A DNA stretch of 64,000 nucleotides from Prochlorococcus sp. AG-402-O16 (GTDB lineage: Bacteria; Cyanobacteriota; Cyanobacteriia; PCC-6307; Cyanobiaceae), in contig QCIY01000002.1 in NCBI GenBank assembly GCA_003216415.1, forward strand, positions 1-64,000, in the 5' to 3' direction. How positions within the stretch are numbered: position 1 is the stretch's first letter; each line of letters starts with the position of its first letter. The position numbers and the translations under genes were made by a program. The notes under the pieces are model-generated. The model saw nothing but the letters and a program-made list of their open reading frames with translations, ran no database searches and was not told the DNA's origin. Of this stretch, positions 1 through 9,925 are shown one piece after another.

Positions 1-1461
1 ATTAAAATTGGACAATTATTATCAGCGAGACCTGATTTAATTCCTAATACCTGGATACAGGAATTGTCTAAATTGCAGGATCAAGTTCCTAATTTTTCAT
101 TTGAGCAAGTTGAAGAAACTTTAAGAGATGAACTAGGTTCTAAGTTTAAGGAAATAGATCAAATAATATATGATCCGGTTGGATCAGCATCACTAGCTCA
201 GGTTCATAGGGCGACTTTAAAAGATGGTAAGAAAGTAGTATTTAAAGTCCAAAGACCCAATTTAAAAGAATTGTTTATTATCGATTTGGGCATAATGCAG
301 CAAATAGCAGGATTGTTGCAGAAAAATAAGAATTGGAGTCGAGGTAGAAACTGGGTTGAGATTGCTAAAGAGTGTAGGAAAGTTCTGATGAAGGAGCTTG
401 ATTTTAATTGTGAAGCACAATATGCAGCAAGATTTAGACAGCAATTTCTTGATGATAAAAATGTTGAAGTTCCCGAAGTAATTTGGGATATGAGCAGTGA
501 AAAAGTACTTTGTTTAAGTTATCTAGAAGGAACAAAAATAAGCGATTTAGAAAAATTACAAACCCAAGCAATGGATTTACCTAAAATTGCAGAAATTGGT
601 GCCATCAGCTATTTAAAACAATTAGTAAATTACGGTTTTTTTCATGCAGACCCTCATCCAGGGAATCTAGCAGTTTCAAATGAAGGTAAATTGATTTTTT
701 ATGATTTCGGAATGATGGGCAATATCTCAAATAATATTCAAACAAGCTTAGGAGGGATGGTTAAGGCTGCTGCTTTAAGAGACGCCTCATCACTTGTTAG
801 TCAATTACAACAAGCTGGGCTAATTTCAAAAGATATTGATGTAGGACCAGTCAGAAGATTAGTCAGATTAATGCTTAAAGAAGCCTTAACTCCACCATTT
901 AGTCCAAATATTATTGAAAAATTATCTGGAGATTTATACGAACTTGTTTATGAAACACCATTTCAACTGCCAGTAGATTTAATCTTTGTGATGAGAGCTT
1001 TATCAACTTTTGAAGGAGTTGGTAGAATGCTTGACCCAGGGTTTAACCTTGTATCAGTTACCAAGCCTTATTTAATAGAACTTATGACTTCAAATAATCA
1101 AAATACCAACGATTTAATTAACCAATTTGGAAGGCAAGTAGGTGAACTAGGATCTAAAGCTGTTGGAATTCCCAAAAGAATAGATGAAAGTTTAGAAAGA
1201 TTAGAGCAGGGCGATTTACAATTGCAAATAAGAATGGGAGAGTCTGATAGGCAATTCAAAAAAATGTTTACTGCTCAAAAAACTTTAGGCCATTCAATTC
1301 TTATAGGAAGCTTATCAATTGCATCCGCTTTACTTGTAACCAATAAACAAAATAATTTTGCACTATTGCCACTTTTTTTTGCACTACCAATAAGTATTGA
1401 TTGGATAAAATGCCAATTAAGTATGAGAAAAGGCTCACGTTTAGAAAAACTTAAGCGCTAA
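1..1461 (+). CDS. ABC1/AarF/UbiB-family atypical kinase-like protein (5' end outside window)
   Basis: The frame is open from base 1. The residues before the first possible start (TTG at 64) include KIGQLLSARPDLIP, the KxGQ signature of ABC1 proteins, so the gene begins upstream of the window and the TTG is internal. Later motifs are VFKVQRPNL (ATP-binding lysine), HADPHPGNL (catalytic loop) and FYDFGMMG (metal-binding DFG equivalent). The C-terminus holds hydrophobic stretches around ILIGSLSIASALLV and LLPLFFALPISI that look membrane-associated. Family members support quinone or isoprenoid lipid metabolism; cyanobacteria carry several paralogues and the substrate cannot be assigned here. Its 3' end lies 5 nt from that of convergent eno. 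Confidence 0.9.
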   Translation: MKIGQLLSARPDLIPNTWIQELSKLQDQVPNFSFEQVEETLRDELGSKFKEIDQIIYDPVGSASLAQVHRATLKDGKKVVFKVQRPNLKELFIIDLGIMQQIAGLLQKNKNWSRGRNWVEIAKECRKVLMKELDFNCEAQYAARFRQQFLDDKNVEVPEVIWDMSSEKVLCLSYLEGTKISDLEKLQTQAMDLPKIAEIGAISYLKQLVNYGFFHADPHPGNLAVSNEGKLIFYDFGMMGNISNNIQTSLGGMVKAAALRDASSLVSQLQQAGLISKDIDVGPVRRLVRLMLKEALTPPFSPNIIEKLSGDLYELVYETPFQLPVDLIFVMRALSTFEGVGRMLDPGFNLVSVTKPYLIELMTSNNQNTNDLINQFGRQVGELGSKAVGIPKRIDESLERLEQGDLQLQIRMGESDRQFKKMFTAQKTLGHSILIGSLSIASALLVTNKQNNFALLPLFFALPISIDWIKCQLSMRKGSRLEKLKR

Positions 1462-1466
1462 AAAAA

Positions 1467-3023
<1,557 letters not shown>

Positions 3024-5780
3024 ATGAGAGAAACCCTTACATCAAGTCCTGAACTTTTTAGCGATATAAGTTGGAATCTTCTTCTATTAGGGGAAGAAAC
3101 CGCAAAAAAATGGGATCATAGCGAATTTAATATTGAGCACATAATTCATACATTGTTCTCATCAAGTGAATTCTTTGCTTTCATTAAAGAATTATCAATC
3201 GACCAAGATACAGTTTTAGATATAACAGAAGATTTTTTAGAAGAGACACCAACAAATGAGTCAGATATTTTTACTATCGGAGAAGATTTAGAAATTTTAT
3301 TAGATAATGCGAATCAGATTAAAATTCAATGGGGATCGAGATTAATAGAAATCCCTCATTTACTAATTGCTCTTGGAAGGGATTTAAGAATTGGAAATTA
3401 TGTTTTTGAAGAAGGCAATCTTTCAATGGAAAAATTAGAGGAAGAACTAAAGTTTTTCCCAAATATGAATCAAAGAAAAGATTCTTTCAATTATAAGAGC
3501 GTAATTGATATAAATAATCAATCTAATTTTGAATCAAACAAAGAGACTTTTGTTAAAGAAGAAAAATTTGAAAAAGCTATTGTTCCATTACCTAAAAGTG
3601 AACTTCAAATTGAAACCAAAAAACAAGTCGGAAAAGATGAGAATGCTCTTTCAATTTATGGAAAAGATTTAACAGAATCAGCAAAAAAAGGCTTACTGGA
3701 TCCCGTTTTAGGAAGAGAAAATGAGATCAATAATTTAATGAGGGTACTCTGCAGAAGAAACAAAAATAATCCTATACTTATCGGCAATCCTGGAGTTGGT
3801 AAAACCTCAATTGCAAAATTACTTGCGCAATTAATTGTAGACAAAAAAGTTCCTGATTCTTTAAAAGACTTAAAAATTATTTCACTTGACTTAGGTGCTT
3901 TAGTATCTGGGACAAAATTTAGAGGCCAACTAGAGGAACGACTAAGCTTAATAATGCAGGAACTAAACAATCCAAGCCAAGGAATGATCCTATTTATTGA
4001 TGAAATTCACTCAATATTAAGTTCTGACAGATCTTCTACCGACATAAGTAATATCTTAAAACCTTTACTAGCTGAAGGAGAACTTAAATGTATCGGTACA
4101 ACAACACCTGAGAAATTTCGTGAAACTATTGAAAAAGATCAGGCATTAAATAATTGCTTTCAAAAGATAGCTGTTAATGAACCTTCAGTAGAATTAAGCT
4201 CAAAAATACTGGAAGGTATCAAAAAGAAATATGAATCACATCATGGCATAAAAATTTCTGAAGAGGCTGTAAACTATTCCGCAAAATTGGCCGACAGATA
4301 TATCAGCGATAAATGTCTTCCTGATAAGGCAATAGATTTAATTGATGAAGCAGCTGCACAGTTAAAAATCGAGTCTAATAATAAGCCTCAAATAATTCTC
4401 CAACTAGAAAATAAACTTCATACCATTGATGAAAAACTGAATAATTTGCAAGGAGAAAATATCGAAGCTCAAGAAAAACTATTGAATATTAAAAAACAAT
4501 CAGAAGCAAAATTGAACGTTCTTTTAGACAATTGGAGCAATTTTCTGGAAGAAATGGAGCATTTATCTATTTTGATGAAAGAAGAAGATAAGCTAACCAA
4601 ACAAATTAAAGATAAATCAAATCTTGAAATTTCAAATGATTCGGAATTTTTAGAAAAACTTGAAGAAGAGTTAAGTGAAGTAGAGAATGAAATACAAAAA
4701 ATTGAAGAAAACTTTAATAAAATAAAGAAAAATAGAAATTTTCCTTTTAAATATCAAGTTGAAGCTGATGATATTGCTGATGTTATTTCAAAAATCACAG
4801 GGATTCCAATTTCAAAAGTAGTTTCAAATGATCGTAAAAAATTAGTAAATCTAGAAACAGAATTAAGTGAAAAAGTGATTGGACAAGAAAAAGCTATAGA
4901 AACTGTTTCTGCAGCAATTAGAAGGGCTCGCGTTGGCATGAAAAGTCCAAAAAGACCTATTGGATCTTTTTTATTTATGGGTCCTACAGGTGTTGGTAAA
5001 ACAGAATTAGCAAAATCTCTTGCATCAGCTTTATTTGATGAAGAAGAGGCACTTTTAAGATTAGATATGAGTGAATATATGGAGAAAAATGCAGTAGCAA
5101 GACTTTTGGGAGCTCCTCCAGGTTATGTTGGTTATGAAGAGGGAGGACAATTAACTGAAGCTGTAAGACGCAAACCCTATTCAGTAATTCTTCTTGATGA
5201 GATAGAAAAAGCACATACTGAAGTTTTTAATATTCTTTTACAAGTCTTAGATGAAGGAAGATTAACAGATTCTCAAGGAAGAACAGTAGACTTTAAAAAT
5301 ACCGTAATCATCATGACTAGTAACCTGGCAGGAAAAGTTATACTAGACTATTCCCAAAAGATTTCTAAAAGTGAGGAGAACTTAGAAAAAAATCAGCAAA
5401 ATCTAGATGATTCTATTAGTAATACATTGTCTTCAATTTTTAGACCAGAATTTCTAAATAGAATTGATGAAGTTGTAAAGTTTGATCCATTATCTATTGA
5501 TGAACTTCAAAAAATAATCATCCTACAAACAGAAGATTTAAAAAACTTGCTTCTTGAACAGAAAATAAATATCGCTATAGATAAAAAAGTTATCAATAAA
5601 ATTGCTAACGATTCTTACGAACCCGAATATGGTGCTAGGCCACTTAGCAGGGAACTTAGAAGACAAATAGAAAATCCCTTAGCTGCAAAACTTTTAGAGG
5701 AAAACTTTAAGAACAAAAAAAATATAACAATTAAACTTAATCCCACTAAAAAGGATCAGATTATTTTCAGACCTAGCTGA
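3024..5780 (+). CDS. clpB2: ClpB-type AAA+ disaggregase, divergent second copy (ClpB2)
   Basis: 918 aa with ClpB architecture: divergent N-domain (about 1-150), linker, NBD1 with Walker A GNPGVGKT (about 254) and Walker B ILFIDEIHS (about 321), long coiled-coil middle domain (about 455-580), NBD2 with Walker A MGPTGVGKTELAK (about 651), Walker B VILLDEIEKAH and pore segment GAPPGYVGYEEGG. The long M domain and absence of a ClpP-binding IGF/VGF loop argue for ClpB, not ClpC. Odd features: where ClpB has ALERRFQ (the NBD1 arginine fingers), this protein has ALNNCFQ at residues 374-380; the NBD1 pore loop reads KFRG, not KYRG; the N-domain barely resembles Clp_N repeats. NBD2 keeps FRPEFLNRID. 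It heads the secE-nusG-ribosomal protein cluster. Likely a specialised or partly inactive disaggregase. Confidence 0.9.
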   Translation: MRETLTSSPELFSDISWNLLLLGEETAKKWDHSEFNIEHIIHTLFSSSEFFAFIKELSIDQDTVLDITEDFLEETPTNESDIFTIGEDLEILLDNANQIKIQWGSRLIEIPHLLIALGRDLRIGNYVFEEGNLSMEKLEEELKFFPNMNQRKDSFNYKSVIDINNQSNFESNKETFVKEEKFEKAIVPLPKSELQIETKKQVGKDENALSIYGKDLTESAKKGLLDPVLGRENEINNLMRVLCRRNKNNPILIGNPGVGKTSIAKLLAQLIVDKKVPDSLKDLKIISLDLGALVSGTKFRGQLEERLSLIMQELNNPSQGMILFIDEIHSILSSDRSSTDISNILKPLLAEGELKCIGTTTPEKFRETIEKDQALNNCFQKIAVNEPSVELSSKILEGIKKKYESHHGIKISEEAVNYSAKLADRYISDKCLPDKAIDLIDEAAAQLKIESNNKPQIILQLENKLHTIDEKLNNLQGENIEAQEKLLNIKKQSEAKLNVLLDNWSNFLEEMEHLSILMKEEDKLTKQIKDKSNLEISNDSEFLEKLEEELSEVENEIQKIEENFNKIKKNRNFPFKYQVEADDIADVISKITGIPISKVVSNDRKKLVNLETELSEKVIGQEKAIETVSAAIRRARVGMKSPKRPIGSFLFMGPTGVGKTELAKSLASALFDEEEALLRLDMSEYMEKNAVARLLGAPPGYVGYEEGGQLTEAVRRKPYSVILLDEIEKAHTEVFNILLQVLDEGRLTDSQGRTVDFKNTVIIMTSNLAGKVILDYSQKISKSEENLEKNQQNLDDSISNTLSSIFRPEFLNRIDEVVKFDPLSIDELQKIIILQTEDLKNLLLEQKINIAIDKKVINKIANDSYEPEYGARPLSRELRRQIENPLAAKLLEENFKNKKNITIKLNPTKKDQIIFRPS

Positions 5781-5840
5781 GGAGTAAATCGGTAAGCTAA
5801 AATAAAAATTAAAGCGTAAAGCTTAATTCCCAAAAATCTT

Positions 5841-6083
5841 GTGACAAGTCCTACTACCAATAAAGAACCTCTAAAAAAGGATTCCTCGAATATTGAAGAA
5901 CCTAAAAAAAAGAATAATTTTTTTAGATCTACCTACGATGAGCTTAAACTTGTCGTGTGGCCAAACAAACAACAACTTTTTAGCGAATCCATAGCGGTTA
6001 TAATTATGGTATCCTTTTCTGCGGCAGCAATAGCATCTGTTAGTAGATTCTATGGATGGGCAGCCTCGCAAATTTTTGGTTGA
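5841..6083 (+). CDS. secE: Preprotein translocase subunit SecE
   Basis: 80-aa single-span SecE that stabilises SecY in the cytoplasmic/thylakoid translocon. A charged N-terminus is followed by the conserved amphipathic stretch STYDELKLVVWPNKQQL and one membrane helix (about residues 50-70, ESIAVIIMVSFSAAAIAS). The start is GTG at 5841; there is no nearby in-frame ATG. It lies immediately upstream of nusG, the classical secE-nusG-rplKAJL order. Confidence 0.93.
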   Translation: MTSPTTNKEPLKKDSSNIEEPKKKNNFFRSTYDELKLVVWPNKQQLFSESIAVIIMVSFSAAAIASVSRFYGWAASQIFG

Positions 6084-6136
6084 ATTATCCCTAAATATAC
6101 CTTTAATCAAGACTTTAATTAAGCTTTCAGAAAAAC

Positions 6137-6748
6137 ATGAGTAATGAATTGACTACAAACCTAGCTTCTTCAAAAGCAAATACTAGCATCGCAAGATGGT
6201 ATGCAGTTCAAGTAGCATCAAGTTGTGAAAAAAAAGTAAAAGCGACGCTTGAGCAGAGATCAGTAACTTTAGGAGTTAATAATCGAATCATTGAAATTGA
6301 AATTCCCCAAACTCCTGGAATTAAATTAAAAAAAGATGGAAGTAGACAAACTACTGAAGAAAAAGTTTTCCCAGGTTATGTCCTAGTAAGAATGATTTTG
6401 GATGAAGATACAATGATGGCTGTAAAAAGTACTCCAAATGTAATTAACTTTGTTGGTGCTGAAGACGGTAGAGGGAGCGGGAGATCAAGAGGTCATATCA
6501 AACCTCGACCATTATCCAGACAAGAAGTTAATAGAATCTTTAAGCGCGCATCTGAGAAAAAAGCTGTCATAAAGTTAGATATTGAAGAAAAAGATAGAAT
6601 CATAGTAACGAGTGGTCCATTCAAGGATTTCCAGGGAGAAGTTATAGAAGTTTCTGGAGAAAGAAATAAATTAAAAGCATTACTTTCAATATTTGGGCGC
6701 GAGACTCCTGTAGAATTAGAATTCTCTCAAATCAATAAACAAAATTAA
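6137..6748 (+). CDS. nusG: Transcription elongation/antitermination factor NusG
   Basis: 203 aa. The N-terminal NGN domain (ARWYAVQVASSCEKKVKATLEQR to VFPGYVLVRM) is followed by a C-terminal KOW domain (GPFKDFQGEVIEVSGERNKL). NusG binds RNA polymerase and couples it to ribosomes and Rho or Nus factors. A basic linker at about residues 110-130 (GRGSGRSRGHIKPRP) separates the domains. It lies 53 nt after secE and 67 nt before rplK. Confidence 0.97.
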   Translation: MSNELTTNLASSKANTSIARWYAVQVASSCEKKVKATLEQRSVTLGVNNRIIEIEIPQTPGIKLKKDGSRQTTEEKVFPGYVLVRMILDEDTMMAVKSTPNVINFVGAEDGRGSGRSRGHIKPRPLSRQEVNRIFKRASEKKAVIKLDIEEKDRIIVTSGPFKDFQGEVIEVSGERNKLKALLSIFGRETPVELEFSQINKQN

Positions 6749-6815
6749 TTTCAAATTGTTCTTGTTTATCGAGTAAAATTATGATTTTCTACCTCAGCTT
6801 AAATTTTCTAATCTA

Positions 6816-7241
6816 ATGGCAAAAAAAATTGTTGCAGTAATTAAGCTTGCTCTACAAGCAGGCAAAGCAAATCCTGCTCCTCCTGTAGGGCCAGCTTTAG
6901 GACAACATGGTGTCAATATCATGGCATTTTGTAAAGAATACAATGCGAGGACACAAGATAAGGCAGGTTTTGTAATTCCAGTTGAGATTTCTGTTTTTGA
7001 AGATAGAAGCTTTACTTTTATAACAAAAACACCTCCTGCTTCAGTCTTAATAACTAAAGCAGCCGGTATAGAGAAAGGATCTGGTGAATCTGCGCTAGGC
7101 TCTGTTGGGAATATCAGTAAAGCTCAATTAGAAGAAATAGCCAAAACTAAGCTCCCTGATCTAAACTGTTCAAGTGTTGAATCCGCAATGAAAGTAATTG
7201 AGGGTACTGCTCGAAATATGGGCGTCTCTATTACTGATTGA
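6816..7241 (+). CDS. rplK: 50S ribosomal protein L11
   Basis: 141 aa, full-length L11. It shows the N-terminal proline-rich motif [19 protein letters not shown] that reaches the GTPase-associated centre, and the C-terminal RNA-binding domain ending [11 protein letters not shown]11 binds 23S rRNA at the thiostrepton/RelA stimulation site; relA/spoT lies elsewhere in this window (18965). First of the rplKAJL set. Confidence 0.99.
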   Translation: MAKKIVAVIKLALQAGKANPAPPVGPALGQHGVNIMAFCKEYNARTQDKAGFVIPVEISVFEDRSFTFITKTPPASVLITKAAGIEKGSGESALGSVGNISKAQLEEIAKTKLPDLNCSSVESAMKVIEGTARNMGVSITD

Positions 7242-7307
7242 GTTCAATACAAATTTACTCACTATTTAGGGGAGGTTAGTTAATAACCGTTTGTACCCAA
7301 AATTACT
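7242..7307 (+). promoter_or_regulatory. Structured rplK-rplA spacer (candidate L1 recognition hairpin)
   Basis: The 66-nt spacer can fold as ggtta (7274-7278), loop 7279-7283, taacc (7284-7288), with an outer helix of ggg (7269-7271) and ccc (7296-7298). In many bacteria L1 represses its own operon through a mimic of its 23S site near this position. Only the pairing is seen in the sequence; the link to L1 is inference. Confidence 0.3.
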
Positions 7308-8015
7308 ATGAAAAAACTATCAAAAAGAATGGCGGCTCTATCAACAAAGATAGAAGATCGCATTTACGCTCCACTTGAAGCTCTCAGTATTATCAAGGAA
7401 AATGCCAACGCTAAATTTGATGAAACTATTGAAGCTCATATACGTTTAGGTATTGATCCAAAATATACTGATCAACAATTAAGGACCACAGTCGCTTTAC
7501 CACATGGTACTGGCCAAAGCATCAAAATCGCAGTCATCACAAGCGGTGAGAATGTAGCTAAAGCTAAGTCTGCTGGCGCAGATTTATTTGGAGAAGAAGA
7601 TCTTGTGGAAAGCATCAACAAAGGAAATATGGAATTTGATCTACTTATTGCAACGCCAGATATGATGCCAAAGGTTGCAAAATTAGGACGAGTGTTAGGA
7701 CCTAGAGGTTTAATGCCTAATCCTAAAGCTGGAACAGTAACTAATGATATTTCTAATGCTATAAAAGAATTTAAAGCTGGTAAGCTCGAATTTAGAGCAG
7801 ATAAAGCAGGTATCGTTCATGTCCGATTTGGAAAAGCAAGTTTTACAAAAGAGGCGCTTTTTGATAATTTAAAAATTTTACAAGAATCAATTGATAAAAA
7901 TAAACCAAGTGGAGCTAAAGGAAAATATTGGAAAAGTTTTTATGTAACTTCAACTATGGGACCTTCCGTTCAAGTAGATATAAATGCCGTACAAGATTAT
8001 CAACCTGAAGGTTAA
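7308..8015 (+). CDS. rplA: 50S ribosomal protein L1
   Basis: 235 aa. It contains the L1 signature region [21 protein letters not shown] (about residues 124-144) and the C-terminal RNA-binding segments ending SSTMGPSV-like [11 protein letters not shown]1 forms the mobile stalk of the 50S E-site and in many bacteria represses translation of its own operon. It is separated from rplJ by a long structured leader. Confidence 0.98.
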   Translation: MKKLSKRMAALSTKIEDRIYAPLEALSIIKENANAKFDETIEAHIRLGIDPKYTDQQLRTTVALPHGTGQSIKIAVITSGENVAKAKSAGADLFGEEDLVESINKGNMEFDLLIATPDMMPKVAKLGRVLGPRGLMPNPKAGTVTNDISNAIKEFKAGKLEFRADKAGIVHVRFGKASFTKEALFDNLKILQESIDKNKPSGAKGKYWKSFYVTSTMGPSVQVDINAVQDYQPEG

Positions 8016-8204
8016 CCCTTTGTAGTATGATGGTAGTGCAATAATACGGCCAAAGAAAGTAGGTTTATTTAGTTTTTCTAAATTTTTAATTCCTACCGAG
8101 GACTCGTCTTAATTATTTCTTTTTGGATCTAATAAAAGCGGCCTCTTTTAAAAGAACTTTGCCGCATTTCCTGCTCTTCCTAAATTACGATCCAAAAAAA
8201 AACA
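8016..8204 (+). promoter_or_regulatory. Ribosomal protein L10 leader with candidate promoter
   Basis: This 189-nt spacer precedes rplJ-rplL. A good -10 element, TATGAT, lies at 8026-8031. Downstream, a long closing helix pairs ttttggatc (8121-8129) with gatccaaaa (8189-8197), just before the rplJ ATG at 8205. Inside it, gcggc (8138-8142) pairs with gccgc (8161-8165), capped by a tctttt/aaaaga-type pairing. This matches the general layout of the L10 leader, where the L10-(L12) complex binds mRNA to control rplJL. The closing stem abuts the start codon, so it could also hide the initiation region. Confidence 0.72.
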
Positions 8205-8732
8205 ATGGGCCGAACACTAGAGAATAAGCAACAAATCGTTACTGAGATGAAATCTCTCTTAAACGACTCGGAAATGGCTGTAGTTCTTGACTATAAAGGT
8301 TTAACTATCAAAGAGATGTCAGATTTGCGATCTAGATTGCAAACAACTAGCGGCATTTGCAAAGTTACTAAAAATTCATTAATGCTTAAAGCTATTGATG
8401 GAGATAGTAATTGGAACGATCTTGAATCTTTACTGACCGGAACCAATGCTTTTGTCTTAATCAAAGAAGATGTTGGTGGTGCTGTGAAAGCGATCCAATC
8501 TTTTCAAAAAGACACCAAAAAATCCGAAACCAAAGGAGCTTTATTTGAAGGCAGACTTCTTAGTGATTCTGAAATAAAAGAAATTGCAAGTCTTCCATCT
8601 AAAGAAGTATTGATGGCAAAAATTGCTGGCGCTCTTAATGGCGTTGCAACCAAAATTGCGATCTCTATCAATGAAGTACCTTCTGGACTTGCTAGATCAC
8701 TTAAACAACATTCTGATAAATCAGAATCTTAA
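8205..8732 (+). CDS. rplJ: 50S ribosomal protein L10
   Basis: 175 aa. The N-terminal rRNA-binding domain ([47 protein letters not shown]) is followed by a C-terminal helix that carries L7/L12 dimers. L10 anchors the stalk and usually autoregulates its own leader, which is visible just upstream. It lies 25 nt before rplL. Confidence 0.98.
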   Translation: MGRTLENKQQIVTEMKSLLNDSEMAVVLDYKGLTIKEMSDLRSRLQTTSGICKVTKNSLMLKAIDGDSNWNDLESLLTGTNAFVLIKEDVGGAVKAIQSFQKDTKKSETKGALFEGRLLSDSEIKEIASLPSKEVLMAKIAGALNGVATKIAISINEVPSGLARSLKQHSDKSES

Positions 8733-8757
8733 ATTCAAAACCTATTAACTTAAGAAA

Positions 8758-9153
8758 ATGTCCGCAAAAACTGAAGAAATTCTTGAATCATTAAAATCTC
8801 TCTCACTTTTAGAAGCATCTGAACTTGTAAAGCAAATTGAAGAGGCTTTTGGTGTATCTGCTGCAGCTTCTGCAGGAGTAGTAATGGCAGCTCCAGGAGC
8901 CGCTGGCACTGATGGAGATGGTGGTGGTGGTGAAGAAAAAACTGAATTTGATGTAGTTCTCGAAAGCTTTGATGCAGCTGCAAAAATCAAAGTCCTTAAG
9001 GTTGTAAGAAATGCAACTGGTCTTGGTCTTGGTGATGCAAAAGCACTTGTTGAATCAGCCCCAAAAACAGTAAAAGAAGGTATTGCTAAAGCCGAAGCTG
9101 AATCTTTAAAGAAAGAGATTGAAGAAGCTGGCGGTAAAGTTACACTTAAGTAA
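8758..9153 (+). CDS. rplL: 50S ribosomal protein L7/L12
   Basis: 131 aa. It has an N-terminal dimerisation helix ([29 protein letters not shown] in part), an Ala/Gly-rich hinge (about 38-60) and the C-terminal factor-binding domain with [20 protein letters not shown] and [14 protein letters not shown]. It recruits elongation factors to the ribosome. An overlapping 138-codon frame on the other strand is a composition shadow. Unlike many bacteria, no rpoBC follows. Confidence 0.99.
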   Translation: MSAKTEEILESLKSLSLLEASELVKQIEEAFGVSAAASAGVVMAAPGAAGTDGDGGGGEEKTEFDVVLESFDAAAKIKVLKVVRNATGLGLGDAKALVESAPKTVKEGIAKAEAESLKKEIEEAGGKVTLK

Positions 9154-9167
9154 GAGTACATTTTTTT

Positions 9168-9192
9168 AAGCCGATAACCTCAATATCGGCTT
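9168..9192 (+). other. Hairpin between rplL and rnhA
   Basis: A perfect 8-bp stem, aagccgat (9168-9175) with atcggctt (9185-9192), has a 9-nt loop. A T7 run precedes it and an A5 run follows one base after it, so the stem can lengthen with one bulge. No U-tract follows on either strand, so it is not a standard intrinsic terminator. It may attenuate or process the rplL-rnhA transcript. Confidence 0.45.
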
Positions 9193-9200
9193 CAAAAATT

Positions 9201-9920
9201 ATGAATAGTGATAGCATTGCAATTGAAGCTGCAACTGATGGTGCCTGCAGTGGTAATCCAGGTCCAGGTGGTTGGGGTGGTTTAATAATTTTTGACGATA
9301 ACAGTGAATTAGAAATAGGTGGTTCCGAGCAAAATACCACTAATAATAGAATGGAACTGACTGCTGCTATAAAAACTCTTGAGAAATTAAAAACCTATAA
9401 ATTAAAAGAGAACTTTAAATTAAGAACTGATAGTAAATATGTTATTGAAGGATATACAAAATGGATTATTAATTGGAAGAGAAATGGATGGAAAACAAGC
9501 TCAGGAAAATCAGTTCAAAATCTTGATTTGTGGCAAAAAATTGATCAACTAAGAATTAATGGCCTAATAATGGAATATGTTAAGGGTCATAGCGGGGATA
9601 AACAAAATGATAGGGTTGATAAAATCGCAACTAATTACAGCAAAGGTATATCTACATTAAGTAAATTAAAAGAAGAAGCATCCTCAGTTGACTTTTTCGA
9701 AAGAAATGCACCGGCAGAAATTCAAGAATTATTTTCAAGAAATGAATTAATTCAAAAATTTTCAGAAAAAAGGTACTTTTTAAGTTCACTAGAACTAAGT
9801 AATTTATTGGGTGAACAAAACCAATTAAAGATTAAACAATATTTACTTTTTGAATGGCGTAATTGGAGAATGATTCCTAAAAATCAAAAATATTGGATAA
9901 TAGAAAAAAAAGAATCCTAA
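9201..9920 (+). CDS. rnhA: Ribonuclease HI with C-terminal extension
   Basis: 239 aa, longer than the usual RNase HI of about 155 aa. It degrades RNA in RNA:DNA hybrids. Catalytic-core motifs are [17 protein letters not shown] (first Asp), [10 protein letters not shown] (Glu), [11 protein letters not shown] (Asp) and [17 protein letters not shown] (His plus the last Asp). From about residue 150 a further 90 residues, charged and probably helical ([14 protein letters not shown] through [15 protein letters not shown]), have no counterpart in E. coli RNase HI. It follows rplL and ends 5 nt before the pyrD start. Confidence 0.93.
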   Translation: MNSDSIAIEAATDGACSGNPGPGGWGGLIIFDDNSELEIGGSEQNTTNNRMELTAAIKTLEKLKTYKLKENFKLRTDSKYVIEGYTKWIINWKRNGWKTSSGKSVQNLDLWQKIDQLRINGLIMEYVKGHSGDKQNDRVDKIATNYSKGISTLSKLKEEASSVDFFERNAPAEIQELFSRNELIQKFSEKRYFLSSLELSNLLGEQNQLKIKQYLLFEWRNWRMIPKNQKYWIIEKKES

Positions 9921-9925
9921 TTTTT

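Noticed and set aside
7293-7306. A second GTA-N8-TAC (NtcA-like) match just before rplA
   Set aside because: It ends 1 nt before the rplA start codon inside the ribosomal operon and has no room for a -10 element; most likely chance, and it shows how often the motif occurs in such DNA.
8745-9161. Long open frame antisense to rplL
   Set aside because: It mirrors the codon composition of the Ala/Glu-rich rplL gene and its product (Ser/Pro/Ala-rich) resembles no family.
9893-9925. Upstream start for pyrD inside rnhA
   Set aside because: It adds only basic and hydrophobic residues from the rnhA out-of-frame sequence; ATG 9926 gives normal operon spacing.
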